From: Vampirovibrio sp.
Lineage (GTDB): Bacteria > Cyanobacteriota > Vampirovibrionia > Vampirovibrionales > JAJTHC01
Assembly (NCBI GenBank): GCA_024998755.1
Contig: JACEUU010000003.1
Span: 1,178,001 to 1,242,000, forward strand
Direction of reading: 5' to 3'
DNA: 64,000 bases
Shown: one piece after another, positions 34,918 to 44,662 of the stretch
How the letters are laid out: each line of letters opens with the position of its first letter
Numbering within the stretch: position 1 is the stretch's first letter
Notes under the pieces: generated by a model
What the model saw: the letters and a program-made list of their open reading frames with translations, nothing else
The model's database searches: none
What the model was told of the DNA's origin: nothing
Made by a program: the position numbers and the translations under genes

Positions 34918-35322
34918 ATGCAAAACAATTCAAACGCTTCTTTGGTAGGTACACAAATTGAACAAAATGCACTGCTCACGGGTGAACATCGACCTTGGGG
35001 AAATTACTTGGTGTTGCGGGATTTAGACCATTATAAACTGAAACAATTGCAAGTGTTGCCCAACCAACGGTTGAGTTTACAGTATCACCACAACCGTGAA
35101 GAACATTGGATTGTAACTAAAGGCATTGCCACCATTACCGTCAATGAAAAAACATGGGATGCCCCAGCCGGTACTTATATTTTCATCCCGAAAGAAGCCA
35201 AACATCGGTTAGCCAACAAAAGTAACGATTTGGTTGAACTCATTGAAATTCAATTGGGTAGTTCTTTTGAAGAAACGGATATTGTTCGGTTAGAAGATGA
35301 TTATAACCGAGGCGGTTGCTAG
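34918..35322 (+). CDS. Cupin, mannose-6-phosphate isomerase type II-like
   Basis: 134 residues from the ATG at 34918. The sequence RPWGNYLVL, LPNQRLSLQYHHNREEHWIVTKG and GTYIFIPKEAKHRLAN matches the C-terminal cupin domain of bifunctional PMI/GMP enzymes (ManC, AlgA). The metal ligands are visible in HHNREEHW and KHR. The nucleotidyltransferase half is absent, so it is a stand-alone cupin, a common arrangement. It would supply mannose-6-phosphate for surface sugars. An upstream open frame is hydrophobic and looks spurious. Confidence 0.82.
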   Translation: MQNNSNASLVGTQIEQNALLTGEHRPWGNYLVLRDLDHYKLKQLQVLPNQRLSLQYHHNREEHWIVTKGIATITVNEKTWDAPAGTYIFIPKEAKHRLANKSNDLVELIEIQLGSSFEETDIVRLEDDYNRGGC

Positions 35323-35393
35323 AATATTAGTTGTTACCATTTTTTTCTAAATGATGGTAAACTGAGTAAATCAAATTTTTATTAACTCATTTT

Positions 35394-36416
35394 TTGGAGC
35401 TTATACCTGTTTTGTCTTTAAATCCCCTTTATTCCCAGTTTAAAACACTGGTTGAACAAGCTAAAACCATTTTTGTAACTGCCCATGTAGGGCCAGATGG
35501 TGATACGCTCGGTTCCATGTTGGCACTGAAACATTCGTTAACGGAAACTTATCCGCATATTGAACGGTTTGATTGCGTGATTTCTGGTAAAATGCCCGAT
35601 ATTTACGCCTGTATGCCAGGTATTGAAGAGGTAAAGGCCATTGAAGTTTCAGAAGCTAGTTTGTTGCCTGTTTATGATTTAGGTATTTCGGTTGATTGTG
35701 GTTCTTTAGGGCGGCTAGGTGAAGTAAAACGGTATTTTAACAGTGCTAAAAACCAAGTCAATATTGACCATCACGTTTCTAACGAAGGCTTTGGTCAGCT
35801 GAATATTATCGAGCCTGTAGCCGCTGCTACTGGTGAAGTGATTGCCAATATTTTGGATGAATGGGGCGTGCCTATTTCTTACAATACCGCCGTTTGCATT
35901 TATGTTACGTTGTTGACTGATACGGGCGGATTTCGGCATAGTGGTACAACGCCCAAGGTGTTTGCGTTGGCTTCTAGGCTTCATGCTACAGGTATTAATG
36001 TTACTGAAATTTATCAAAAAATATTTGAAGAAAAACCCAGATGCCAAGCTTTATTGCACGCCCACTGCGTTTTGCAAAGCGAAACCGCACTAGAAGGTAA
36101 GCTGGTTTGGACGAAGGTTTCACAAGCAACTGTTACTCAATTTGGGGCGTTGGAAGAACACGTTGAGGGGTTGATAGATTTATTGCGTGAAATGAAGCAC
36201 GCTGTGGTTTCTGTGGTGTTTAAAGAAACCCCAGAAGGCATTACGAAGTTGAGCCTTCGGTCTAATACGGATGCCATTGATGTAGCCAGTTTATTAGGAA
36301 AGCTATACAAGGGTGGTGGGCATAAAAAAGCCGCTGGTGCTTCAGTGAATAAATCCGTTGATGAAGTAGCTGCAGAGTTATTACCCGCCATTGAAGCCTT
36401 GATTTTAGCTAATTAA
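35394..36416 (+). CDS. DHH-DHHA1 phosphoesterase, NrnA-like
   Basis: Degrades nanoRNA and/or dephosphorylates pAp or cyclic dinucleotide breakdown products. DHH motifs: HVGPDGDTLGS (from H31), SVDCGSLGRLG, and NIDHHVSN (D125-H126-H127). The DHHA1 motif is GGGHKKAAGA near the C-terminus. 340 residues, the usual size. The start is uncertain: TTG at 35394 has no ribosome site, whereas TTG at 35412 has GGAG 12 bases upstream. It lies behind the cupin gene but is functionally unrelated. No oligoribonuclease gene is visible here. Confidence 0.85.
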   Translation: MELIPVLSLNPLYSQFKTLVEQAKTIFVTAHVGPDGDTLGSMLALKHSLTETYPHIERFDCVISGKMPDIYACMPGIEEVKAIEVSEASLLPVYDLGISVDCGSLGRLGEVKRYFNSAKNQVNIDHHVSNEGFGQLNIIEPVAAATGEVIANILDEWGVPISYNTAVCIYVTLLTDTGGFRHSGTTPKVFALASRLHATGINVTEIYQKIFEEKPRCQALLHAHCVLQSETALEGKLVWTKVSQATVTQFGALEEHVEGLIDLLREMKHAVVSVVFKETPEGITKLSLRSNTDAIDVASLLGKLYKGGGHKKAAGASVNKSVDEVAAELLPAIEALILAN

Positions 36417-36543
36417 AAATTAATGCAGTGCAAACTCCACTACCTGTAGGATGCTTCTTTTTACCTGTTTACGTCATAGTAAGAATAAGAAGATAGTCTT
36501 CAACACTATTTAATGTGCCAAAAAACGGGAGAACGCAGTACCT

Positions 36544-37167
36544 ATGCAACAAACGCCATCTATTTTTACGCAAGTAACCGCTATTTTATCTAAGCCTTTC
36601 GGGGTTCGGTTTGCTGTTGTTCAAGCCCTATTAGTAGGTGTGTTAGCCTTGGGTTTTGCTAGCTTAATTGCTAATACTACCGTACAGGCTGCTACTAAAA
36701 AAGTAACAACCCCTACCAAAGTAAAACGCACCAGTAGTTTTGATTTGCCTCAAGAAGCTGTGCCTTACGTTCGTATCCACTTTAGCACTTACGAATTCCC
36801 TAACAGAGGCTTTGTTTCAGGTCCTCCGGATGCGGAAAGAACCACCCAGTTTTACAAGTTTTTAAACAATTCTTTGCAAAATAACGGGCATATGGCGTTA
36901 GTTAATAATTTTGAAAAATCTGATTATCGGGTAGAGTTAGAATGTACCGGTATTATTCATTGTTCAGAATTGCAGTTGAATATTTTTGATACGTTTCGGA
37001 ATTATTTAGCGTCTATTAAAATGCCTCGTCCAGCAGCCGGTGTTTCAGACCGGTCTTTGGAAAAGCACGCTGATGTGATTGCCCAAGAATTACAAAAACG
37101 CTTAATGGCGTTTAATTCTGGTGGGTTTGGTTCGTATGATACGACTAAACGTAGTAGATTTGAATAA
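36544..37167 (+). CDS. Exported hypothetical protein
   Basis: 207 residues. A basic N-terminus and a long hydrophobic segment (VVQALLVGVLALGFASLIA) end near NTTVQAA, consistent with a signal peptide or anchor. The rest is a mixed alpha/beta domain, PYVRIHFSTYEFPNRG to YRVELECTG and QELQKRLMAF. I do not recognise it; the layout recalls small periplasmic proteins of the LptE or Tol-associated kind, but there is no lipobox. A hairpin follows 29 bases after the stop. Confidence 0.65.
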   Translation: MQQTPSIFTQVTAILSKPFGVRFAVVQALLVGVLALGFASLIANTTVQAATKKVTTPTKVKRTSSFDLPQEAVPYVRIHFSTYEFPNRGFVSGPPDAERTTQFYKFLNNSLQNNGHMALVNNFEKSDYRVELECTGIIHCSELQLNIFDTFRNYLASIKMPRPAAGVSDRSLEKHADVIAQELQKRLMAFNSGGFGSYDTTKRSRFE

Positions 37168-37196
37168 GCTTTAACGGATTTTATCTGCTAGTTTAA

Positions 37197-37228
37197 CTGC
37201 CCCTTGATTCTAAAAAATCAAGGGGCAG
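37197..37228. terminator. Hairpin after the exported protein gene
   Basis: CTGCCCCTTGATT (37197-37209) pairs perfectly with AATCAAGGGGCAG (37216-37228). No T run follows, so termination strength is uncertain. Confidence 0.55.
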
Positions 37229-37280
37229 TCAACATTTTAAATAAGATGATTACTTAGGTACTGTTGATAATAACATTCTG

Positions 37281-37370
37281 ATGGGCATCTTCTGTGTTAC
37301 TCGAATCCTCATGTATTTCTCTATACACTGCGGTTCTGCGTTACTCGTGCCTAGAATCTGCACCACCAGA
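37281..37370. repeat. R1 repeat copy d, degenerate
   Basis: It shares the interior of R1 (TACTCGAATCCTCATGTA, TACACTGCGGTTC, GCCTAGAATCTGCACC) in the order seen in the complement of copy a. The inverted ends with GCATGACTCG are gone. It sits between two convergent genes. Confidence 0.55.
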
Positions 37371-37389
37371 CCATTCTTGCCAACAGCAC

Positions 37390-38331
37390 CTAGTATTGTG
37401 GCTGATAACTAGGGGCTTCTTCAGCTTTCAAGTTACGCACTTGCAAGTAGCTACCTTTTGGTAATTCTACTGCTCTGCCTTTTCTGGCTAAAGCATAACC
37501 TACACCTGCAGCACCACCAATAGCCGTACCAACAGCGGCACCTGTACCAGCTACGCTTAGTAGCCCGCCAACAGCTGTACCAGCTACAGCACCGGCTACC
37601 GTTCCACCAACCGCAATACCAACACCTTTAACAATATCCATGGTGTAAGTATCGCCCTTCATTGTGGCGTCTCCACTTTTGGTAACTACCACGGCATTAA
37701 GCGACGTTCTTTGCCCATTAGGAGCGGTAGCTGTATAGAAACGGATATCTAATTCACCATGTTGCCCCACCCGACGGGCAGGACGAACAGCTAACACGCT
37801 ACCCGAAAGTTCAGACCCTGAAGGCAATACAACTTGACCATTCTTTACAAGGGGCGATTCCACGGTAGCCGTAACGGTTTCGCCAACTTGCAACGTTTGT
37901 GAACTAATGGATTCATTCAGGCGAATGTTAATAACTTCTCCGCCACCCAAAACGCTCAAGCCAGATTTGTAGGTAGGCAAGGAACTATCTAACCCAGCGG
38001 TGTTGGCTGGTTGCCAAGCAGATGCAGTTGTAGTGGGTTGCCATGTGGATTTTGCGGGAGGTTGCCAAGTGCTAAGCGGTTTCACACTGGGTGAAGTGGC
38101 TGAACTGGTGGATGAGGATGAAACGGGGCGTAAGCCCGTAGTACCTAAATTGCTCAAGCTGTTGGCTTTGGAAGCGTTCCAACCACTGGCACTGCTAGCG
38201 GTGGAAGGGGTTATTTTTAGGGGTTTTAGGGCAATGAAGCCATCACTTGTGGTGGCGGCAAAGGTAGATTGTAGGGGGGCTGCCACTAATAATAGAAAGG
38301 CTAACATGGCACAGGTAAAGCGTTGCATCAT
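37390..38331 (-). CDS. Exported protein with glycine-zipper domain
   Basis: 313 residues. A signal peptide (RFTCAMLAFLLLVAAPLQSTFA) precedes a Ser/Thr/Trp/Gln-rich linker of about 100 residues with WQP repeats. A beta-rich domain follows (INIRLNESISSQTLQVGETV, VKNGQVVLPSGSELSG). Then a Gly-rich helical segment (GVGIAVGGTVAGAVAGTAVG) matches glycine-zipper membrane segments, and a KGSYLQVRNL end closes it. The beta domain resembles TrbI/VirB10-like modules loosely. Function is unknown; an envelope location is likely. Two ATGs in tandem form the start. Confidence 0.75.
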   Translation of the reverse strand: MMQRFTCAMLAFLLLVAAPLQSTFAATTSDGFIALKPLKITPSTASSASGWNASKANSLSNLGTTGLRPVSSSSTSSATSPSVKPLSTWQPPAKSTWQPTTTASAWQPANTAGLDSSLPTYKSGLSVLGGGEVINIRLNESISSQTLQVGETVTATVESPLVKNGQVVLPSGSELSGSVLAVRPARRVGQHGELDIRFYTATAPNGQRTSLNAVVVTKSGDATMKGDTYTMDIVKGVGIAVGGTVAGAVAGTAVGGLLSVAGTGAAVGTAIGGAAGVGYALARKGRAVELPKGSYLQVRNLKAEEAPSYQPQY

Positions 38332-38514
38332 TTTTACAAAATCCTTTTTTCTTCTTACATAACACTAAAATAATACGATGATTAGTAACGGAGAGAATAA
38401 CAAGTATAAGCTTTATTCGCAAGCTTAACTGTTTTTTTAGTGATAGAACCCCTTTCATTATACCCAACGTTGTTGAAATGAACAAATACTTTATTTTTGA
38501 AGCGATAACCTTCC

Positions 38515-38532
38515 GTATTTTTATAAAAATAC
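38515..38532. promoter_or_regulatory. 18-bp perfect palindrome upstream of the RND operon
   Basis: GTATTTTTATAAAAATAC is a perfect palindrome about 150 bases before the pump operon, in the 351-base divergent spacer 38332-38682. It could be an operator for a local repressor, but no regulator gene is adjacent. Otherwise the spacer is AT-rich and holds no gene. Confidence 0.35.
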
Positions 38533-38682
38533 TAGAAAACTAAAAAACGTCAGATGCTAAGCACCACTGCTTAAGGAAATTGTAATAATTGAACTTATAG
38601 GCTCATCTACTGCACCTAGTGTAGAATGGTATAAGATATTATTTTCAGCTATTATTTTGCCAAGGAGCTTTCCCTACCGCCA

Positions 38683-40191
38683 ATGAGAAAATCGTTTTTC
38701 TGGATTCAAACAGGGCTACTAGCTTACCTAGCCATAACCTGCCACTCCCTAGCACTAGCCAACCCGCTACAAAAAGTTAAAACCTTCTGGTTAGCCAAAC
38801 CCACCCCCCAACAGCAAAATGCAATAACCACTACCCAAACCCAGCAAACCCCCAGCCAGTGGCAAACCCCCCCTTCAGAAACTATCGTTTTAACGACGCA
38901 ATTTCCCCTAGCCACTTGGTGGGAAACCTTCCCCACGCTAACAGGGTTACGCACGCTTATTCCGCAAGCTTTAGCAGCAAACCCCACGTTGCAAGCCATT
39001 ACGCAACAAGTGGCTATCGCCCAACAACAAGCCAAGTTAACACAAGCCCAACAGTTACCACAAGTGGGCATAGGGGCGAGTTATTTACAGCAACAATACG
39101 GGAAAAATCAGTTTTTATTCCCCTTGCAAAAACGAACGTTCAGTTCGTTTCAAACGCCGTTAACACTGTCTTATGAGCTAGATACTTGGGGCAAGTTTCA
39201 AAACAGAACGCAACAAGCGAAATTGGGCGTATTGTTAGCTACCACCCAAGTGCAATCTGCCAAAATACAGCTGGCTAGTTTGGTAGCCAGCACTTATGCC
39301 AACCAAGTTCGCTTGCAAGATTTAATAACCCTTCAGCAAGTAATCATTAAAACTTATCAGCAATTGTTAGCACATCAACAACGATTAGTGCAGTTTAAGC
39401 AAGCTTCGGCAGACTCTGTCATCCCCTTTCAACAACAATTAGATGCGGCTAAAATTGACCAACAAAACTGGCAGGCTTCGTTACAGTTAGCCAAACATCA
39501 GTTAGCGTTATTGTTGGGGCAAACGCCTGCTAATTTTGAAAAATCCGTTGAAAAATCCGCGATAGATAGTTTTATCGGGCAAGCTTTCCCAACCACCTTG
39601 GCTGGTGGACACCCTTCGGAACTGGTGTTGCACCGTCCTGATGTGCAGGCAGTTGAACTGCAACTAAAGCAGGCGGGTATTGAAATAGCGATTGCCCGAA
39701 AAGAATTTTTGCCTAGCTTGAAATTGACGGCTTCTACAGGGTTGGCTTCTGTAGGGTTAAATAATTTATTTAAATGGAGCAGTTTATCTAGTTATTTTCA
39801 GCCCAGTATTTATCAGCCTTTGTTTACGGGCGGTCGATTGAAGGCTCAGTTGAAAATTTCTCAACTTCAATACGAACAGCTGTTAAAAACCTATTTGGGT
39901 ACGTTACAAACAGCCTTTACCGAAGTGGAAGATGCCTTAGCCGTGGCTTCCGCCAATGCGACTGTTTTTCAGCAGGTGCAAGAACAAACCCAGTTAGCCC
40001 AGCAAGCAGAAGCCAAAGCCACCAAACGGTTACAAGCTTTTATTGCCGGGGAAATGCCCGTTTTACAAGCACGGCTCAATACGTTATCCTACCAGCAAGC
40101 TTGTATTCAACAAGTAGCCCAAGGCACAATTGATAGTATTACCCTCACCAAGGCTTTAGGCGGCGGATTACCGCCCATCTCAATACCTTAG
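38683..40191 (+). CDS. Outer membrane efflux protein (TolC/NodT family)
   Basis: 502 residues. The signal peptide MRKSFFWIQTGLLAYLAITC is followed by ALALAN-like cleavage; it does not show a clear lipobox. Two homologous helical halves are visible through repeated A-Q-rich coiled coils and the typical LVLHRPDVQAVELQLKQAGIEI and PSLKLTAS blocks of OEP domains. It forms the outer membrane duct of the tripartite pump encoded by this and the next two genes. The adaptor starts 31 bases downstream. AAGGAG lies before the ATG. Confidence 0.9.
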   Translation: MRKSFFWIQTGLLAYLAITCHSLALANPLQKVKTFWLAKPTPQQQNAITTTQTQQTPSQWQTPPSETIVLTTQFPLATWWETFPTLTGLRTLIPQALAANPTLQAITQQVAIAQQQAKLTQAQQLPQVGIGASYLQQQYGKNQFLFPLQKRTFSSFQTPLTLSYELDTWGKFQNRTQQAKLGVLLATTQVQSAKIQLASLVASTYANQVRLQDLITLQQVIIKTYQQLLAHQQRLVQFKQASADSVIPFQQQLDAAKIDQQNWQASLQLAKHQLALLLGQTPANFEKSVEKSAIDSFIGQAFPTTLAGGHPSELVLHRPDVQAVELQLKQAGIEIAIARKEFLPSLKLTASTGLASVGLNNLFKWSSLSSYFQPSIYQPLFTGGRLKAQLKISQLQYEQLLKTYLGTLQTAFTEVEDALAVASANATVFQQVQEQTQLAQQAEAKATKRLQAFIAGEMPVLQARLNTLSYQQACIQQVAQGTIDSITLTKALGGGLPPISIP

Positions 40192-40222
40192 TTTTTTACA
40201 ATTTAAAAGGAATCTGTTTCAA

Positions 40223-41497
40223 ATGTCTGTTTTTTGGTCTCGTTTAACGCAATCGCCGTATTTGTTGGGGGGGGTATTATTGGGTGTCGGCGTTTTAAGC
40301 CTTCCCCTGTGGATGCCCAACTCACAAGCGAATCAGCCCACTGCTCCGCAAGCGATACCGGTGGTGATAGAACCCCTTGCCAAGCACGCTATTTTAGACG
40401 CTTCAAGTTACTTGGGGGAAGTGGTTTCGGATAAAGCCATTATGTTGTTTTCTGAAGAAAAAGGCCGTATCGCTCACATTTTTGTGGCAGATGGGCAACT
40501 GGTTCATGCAGGGCAACCGTTGTTTCAACTTTTTTCGGGGCAACAAAAAGCATTGGTGCAAAGTTTAGGGGCTTCAGCCTTGGCTAGCCAACAGGAAACC
40601 GCCGTGTTAAACCAGCAAATTAAAGCCTTACAAGCAGAAAAACAAGGGGTGCAGGCTTCTTTAACCTTTAATAAAACCCAATTAGGGCGGTTTGAAGCGT
40701 TGGCAACGGATCAAACAGTCGCACCGAAAGAAGCAGAACAGTATGCCACCACAGTCGCAGAACTTTCCAAAAAACTGTCGGCGTTAGATGCTACCATTGC
40801 GGCTAACAAACAACGTCAAACCCAAGTGAAACAGACGGTTTCATCTCAACAGGCTTCCCAACGGGCGGCTAGTATTGAAGAACAACGCTATACCGTGAAA
40901 GCCCCCTTCACTGGTACAATTGGTGAAATTAAAACCAAAGTAGGCGATGTGGTAGACACTCAAGTAGCATTAGCGACCTTAACCAACGGCACGCAAAACG
41001 AAGTGGCTATTGCCTTGCCCGCCAAACAAGCCTATAAGGTGAAAAAAGGTGCGGTTATTCGCATTTTAGATGAGACCGATGCGTTGTTAGCCAAAACCAC
41101 GGTGGCGTTCAAATCTCCGTTTGTAGATGAGGCTTCTCAAACCGTGTTGGTGAAGGCTCCGTTGAGCGGTGGTCGTTTTTTACCCATGCAAAAGGTAAAA
41201 ACACAATTCGTGTGGCAACAAGTTTCGGCGGTTACCATTCCTGTTTCCGCCGTGTTTCGGATGGCGGGGCAACCGTTTGTGTACATTGCCAAACCAGCCG
41301 AAGGGCAAACGTTTAAGGCAAAACTTCATCCTGTAACGTTGGGTAGCATTCAAGGTAATAGCTATCAACTGCTGACGCCTTTGCCAAAGGAAACCAAGAT
41401 TATCACGCAAGGTATTCAAAAACTGCAAGAAGGGGCGTTGGTCATGCAATTGCCCACCCAGCAACCATCGCAACCACAACAACAGGAGGCTCATTAA
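40223..41497 (+). CDS. RND periplasmic adaptor (membrane fusion protein)
   Basis: 424 residues. An N-terminal anchor or signal (LLGGVLLGVGVLSLPLW) is followed by the first lipoyl half (RIAHIFVADGQLVHAGQPLF). A long Gln/Lys/Ala coiled coil comes next, then the second lipoyl half (YTVKAPFTGTIGEIKTKVGD) and the beta-barrel. The tail is Gln/Pro-rich. It bridges the RND permease to the outer membrane channel. AAAAGGAA precedes the ATG. The permease follows within six bases. Confidence 0.92.
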   Translation: MSVFWSRLTQSPYLLGGVLLGVGVLSLPLWMPNSQANQPTAPQAIPVVIEPLAKHAILDASSYLGEVVSDKAIMLFSEEKGRIAHIFVADGQLVHAGQPLFQLFSGQQKALVQSLGASALASQQETAVLNQQIKALQAEKQGVQASLTFNKTQLGRFEALATDQTVAPKEAEQYATTVAELSKKLSALDATIAANKQRQTQVKQTVSSQQASQRAASIEEQRYTVKAPFTGTIGEIKTKVGDVVDTQVALATLTNGTQNEVAIALPAKQAYKVKKGAVIRILDETDALLAKTTVAFKSPFVDEASQTVLVKAPLSGGRFLPMQKVKTQFVWQQVSAVTIPVSAVFRMAGQPFVYIAKPAEGQTFKAKLHPVTLGSIQGNSYQLLTPLPKETKIITQGIQKLQEGALVMQLPTQQPSQPQQQEAH

Positions 41498-41503
41498 GCT
41501 TCT

Positions 41504-44500
41504 ATGTTTTCAGATTATTTTATTAAACGCCCCATTTTTGCCACCGTCATAGCTGCGGTTATTGTGCTAATGGGCGTGATTGGCATGATTTCCTTACCCG
41601 TGCAACAGTACCCAGATATCGCTCCGCCCAAAATAACGGTTACCGCCATTTACCCAGGGGCGAATGCGGAAACGGTAGAATCTGCCGTTACCAACCCGCT
41701 GGAACAAGAAATCAACGGCGTAGAAGGCATGAAATATCTGCAATCAACCTCCACCAATGATGGGTTATCGTCTATTTCTGTAACGTTTGATCACGGTAAA
41801 GATGTGGACAAAGCCCTCATCGACGTTAAAAACAGAGTCGATATTGCCACAGGGCGGTTACCCCAAGAAGTCAAGCAAACCGGCTTAAACGTTCAAAAAG
41901 AAAGCGAAGCCTTTATTATGGGCTTGGCATTTTTCAGCCCAGATAACCGCTATTCGCACGCCTTTCTTTCCAACTATGTTGAACGCAACGTGGTTGAAAA
42001 GCTCAAACGCATTAAAGGGCTTGGGCGTATTAATATGTTCGGCGAACGAAAATACGCTATGCGATTATGGCTAAACCCCATTGAACTAGGGGCTAGACAC
42101 CTAAGCGTTACGGATGTTATTACCGCCTTGCAAGAACAAAACGTAGAAGTACCTGCTGGGCAAATTGGGCAACACCCCATGCAATCTGAACACCTTTATC
42201 AACTGCCCGTGCTGGTGGAAGGTCGGCTTAAAACAGTCGAAGACTTCGCTAATTTAGTGGTGCATCAAGGAGCAAACGGCAGTGTTATTCGCTTGCAAGA
42301 TGTGGGTAGGGCTGAACTAGGGGCGGAAGACTACAGCAAAGAAATTCGGTGGTCTGGCAAAAATTCCGTCGGGTTTGGCTTGGTGCAATTACCCGGCTCT
42401 AATGCGTTACAGCTAGCTACCGAAGTGCGGGCGGAATTAAAACGCCTTCAAAAAACATTCCCTGAAGGCTTAACTTATGAAGTGGGCTTCGACCCCACTA
42501 CCTTTATTGACGATTCCATTAAAGAAGTGCGAAAAACCTTACTGGAAGCCATCTTCTTTGTTGTGCTGGTTATATTCCTCTTCCTGCAAAATTGGCGAAC
42601 CACGTTGATTCCCGCCCTCACCATTCCCGTTTCGCTGATTGGTACGTTCTTTATTATGAAGCTGTTTGGCTTTAGCATCAACTTGCTAACCATGTTCGGT
42701 ATTATTTTAGCCACGGGCATTGTGGTAGATGACGCCATTGTTGTGATTGAAAACATCACTCGGCAACTGGAAGAAAACCCTACCATGAGCCCCTTTGAAG
42801 CCGCCAAAAAAGGGATGGATGAAGTATTCGGGGCAGTTATTGCTACTGCCTTAGTGCTAATCGCCGTGTTTGTGCCAGTTTCCTTCTTCCCCGGTACGAC
42901 AGGGTTATTGTATCAACAATTTGCGTTGACAATTGCCTTTAGCGTGAGCATTTCAGCGTTTAATGCTATTACACTAACCCCTGCACTTTCCGCCTTGTTT
43001 TTAAAAGCCCCTCAACACGGCGAACAAAAAAACAGATTCTTCCGCTTTGTGGATGGCATCATCAACGGCGTGAACGAGGCTTACGGGCGTGCCATTAAAA
43101 AAGTAATGAAAATAAAGCCGTTGGTCATGTTGGTTTTCGGTGGGCTATTAGCTGTAACCGTGTTGCTGTTTATGATTGTACCCAAAGGCTTTGTCCCTAC
43201 GGAAGACCAAGGCTATTTCATCATCGCCACGCAAGCCCCCGAAGGGGCATCGCAAGATTATATGCGAAAAGTGATTGCCAAAGTGGAAAAAATTATCGAA
43301 CCGCACAAGGAAGTGAACGGCGTTTTTGCTATTAATGGCTTTGGCTTTGGCGGTAATTCCCCTAACAAGGCGTTGATGTTTGTACCGCTGAAATCCATTT
43401 CCGAACGCACAGGGCATGGGCAATCTGCCGCAGCTATTATCAACAAAATTCGGATGCCCCTGCTGGGCATTCCTGATGCGATTGTGATTCCCTTTGAACC
43501 GCCTTCGGTACGGGGAATCGGCAATTTGGGTGGCTTTCAGTTTTTCTTGCAAGATAAATCTGGCACCGCACCGCTTTCGGAATTGGCTCAAGCCCAATTT
43601 CAACTGATGGGTGAAAGCCAGAAAACCAAAGAACTAACCGGCGTTTTCGCCACCTTTAATACGGACAGCCCTCTGCTAAAAATTAATGTCGATAGAGAAA
43701 AAGCCATTACCATGGGGCTTTCTGTCGGCGAAATTATGCGAACCCTACAGGTGATGATGGGGTCGGCTTATGTGAACGATTTTACGTTTGAAAATAGGTC
43801 TTACAGGGTTTATGCCCAAGCAGATGCCCAGTTTCGGGATAATCCTTCCGTGTTTAACGAATTGTACGTTCGGCGAAACAATGGCGAAGTTACCCCGCTT
43901 ACCACGGTGGCTTCGGTGAAGGAAGAAACAGGGCCTCAAATTATTACGCACTACAACTTGTTTCGCTCAACTGAAATTAATGGGTCGCCTAGTGCGGGTA
44001 TTTCTTCGGGGCAGGCTATTACCGCCATGGAAAATTTAACTTCGCATTTGCCTAAGCAGTTTGGGTTTGAATGGTCTGGGTTGTATTTGGAACAGTTGCA
44101 ATCTGGCGGGCAAACGCTGTTATTTTTGGGCTTGGGTATTGTGTTTGTTTACTTGGTGTTAGCTGCCCAATATGAAAGCTTTGTAGATCCGCTAATTATT
44201 GTGCTTTCCGTGCCATTGGCGATGTTGGGGGCGTTGTTAGCCATTCAACTTCGGGGGATGGATAATAACGTGTTTACGCAAGTGGGGATGGTGTTGTTGG
44301 TGGGCTTGGCTTCTAAAAATGCTATTTTGATTGTGGAATTTGCCAACCAATTGCGAGACCGTGGCGTGTCGTTGGTGCAGGCGGCTATTCAGGCTTCAAT
44401 TTTGCGGTTTCGCCCGATTGTGATGACTTCGTTGGCGTTTATTATTGGGGTTGTGCCGTTGGTGTTTGCGGATGGTGCGGGTGCGGCTTCACGCCAAGTA

Positions 44501-44653
44501 ATTGGCACGGCGGTGTTTGGTGGGATGGTTTTTTCCACCGTGTTGACGTTGTTTATTGTGCCAGTCCAATACGTCCTCATCAAGGCCATGGCGGAAGGGT
44601 TGTTTAATCGATTCACGAAGAAGAAAAAAACAACCCCTAGTTCGGCGGAGTAG
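41504..44653 (+). CDS. RND multidrug efflux permease (HAE1/AcrB type)
   Basis: 1049 residues, the usual AcrB length. The start FSDYFIKRPIFATVIAA is diagnostic of HAE1. Proton-relay aspartates are in GIVVDDAIVVIEN. The pattern of one helix, a large periplasmic loop, five helices, one helix, a second large loop and five helices can be followed. It exports hydrophobic compounds with proton antiport. GGAGG near the adaptor's end serves as its ribosome site. No TetR-type regulator is adjacent. Specificity cannot be read from sequence. Confidence 0.95.
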   Translation: MFSDYFIKRPIFATVIAAVIVLMGVIGMISLPVQQYPDIAPPKITVTAIYPGANAETVESAVTNPLEQEINGVEGMKYLQSTSTNDGLSSISVTFDHGKDVDKALIDVKNRVDIATGRLPQEVKQTGLNVQKESEAFIMGLAFFSPDNRYSHAFLSNYVERNVVEKLKRIKGLGRINMFGERKYAMRLWLNPIELGARHLSVTDVITALQEQNVEVPAGQIGQHPMQSEHLYQLPVLVEGRLKTVEDFANLVVHQGANGSVIRLQDVGRAELGAEDYSKEIRWSGKNSVGFGLVQLPGSNALQLATEVRAELKRLQKTFPEGLTYEVGFDPTTFIDDSIKEVRKTLLEAIFFVVLVIFLFLQNWRTTLIPALTIPVSLIGTFFIMKLFGFSINLLTMFGIILATGIVVDDAIVVIENITRQLEENPTMSPFEAAKKGMDEVFGAVIATALVLIAVFVPVSFFPGTTGLLYQQFALTIAFSVSISAFNAITLTPALSALFLKAPQHGEQKNRFFRFVDGIINGVNEAYGRAIKKVMKIKPLVMLVFGGLLAVTVLLFMIVPKGFVPTEDQGYFIIATQAPEGASQDYMRKVIAKVEKIIEPHKEVNGVFAINGFGFGGNSPNKALMFVPLKSISERTGHGQSAAAIINKIRMPLLGIPDAIVIPFEPPSVRGIGNLGGFQFFLQDKSGTAPLSELAQAQFQLMGESQKTKELTGVFATFNTDSPLLKINVDREKAITMGLSVGEIMRTLQVMMGSAYVNDFTFENRSYRVYAQADAQFRDNPSVFNELYVRRNNGEVTPLTTVASVKEETGPQIITHYNLFRSTEINGSPSAGISSGQAITAMENLTSHLPKQFGFEWSGLYLEQLQSGGQTLLFLGLGIVFVYLVLAAQYESFVDPLIIVLSVPLAMLGALLAIQLRGMDNNVFTQVGMVLLVGLASKNAILIVEFANQLRDRGVSLVQAAIQASILRFRPIVMTSLAFIIGVVPLVFADGAGAASRQVIGTAVFGGMVFSTVLTLFIVPVQYVLIKAMAEGLFNRFTKKKKTTPSSAE

Positions 44654-44662
44654 CGTAATAGT

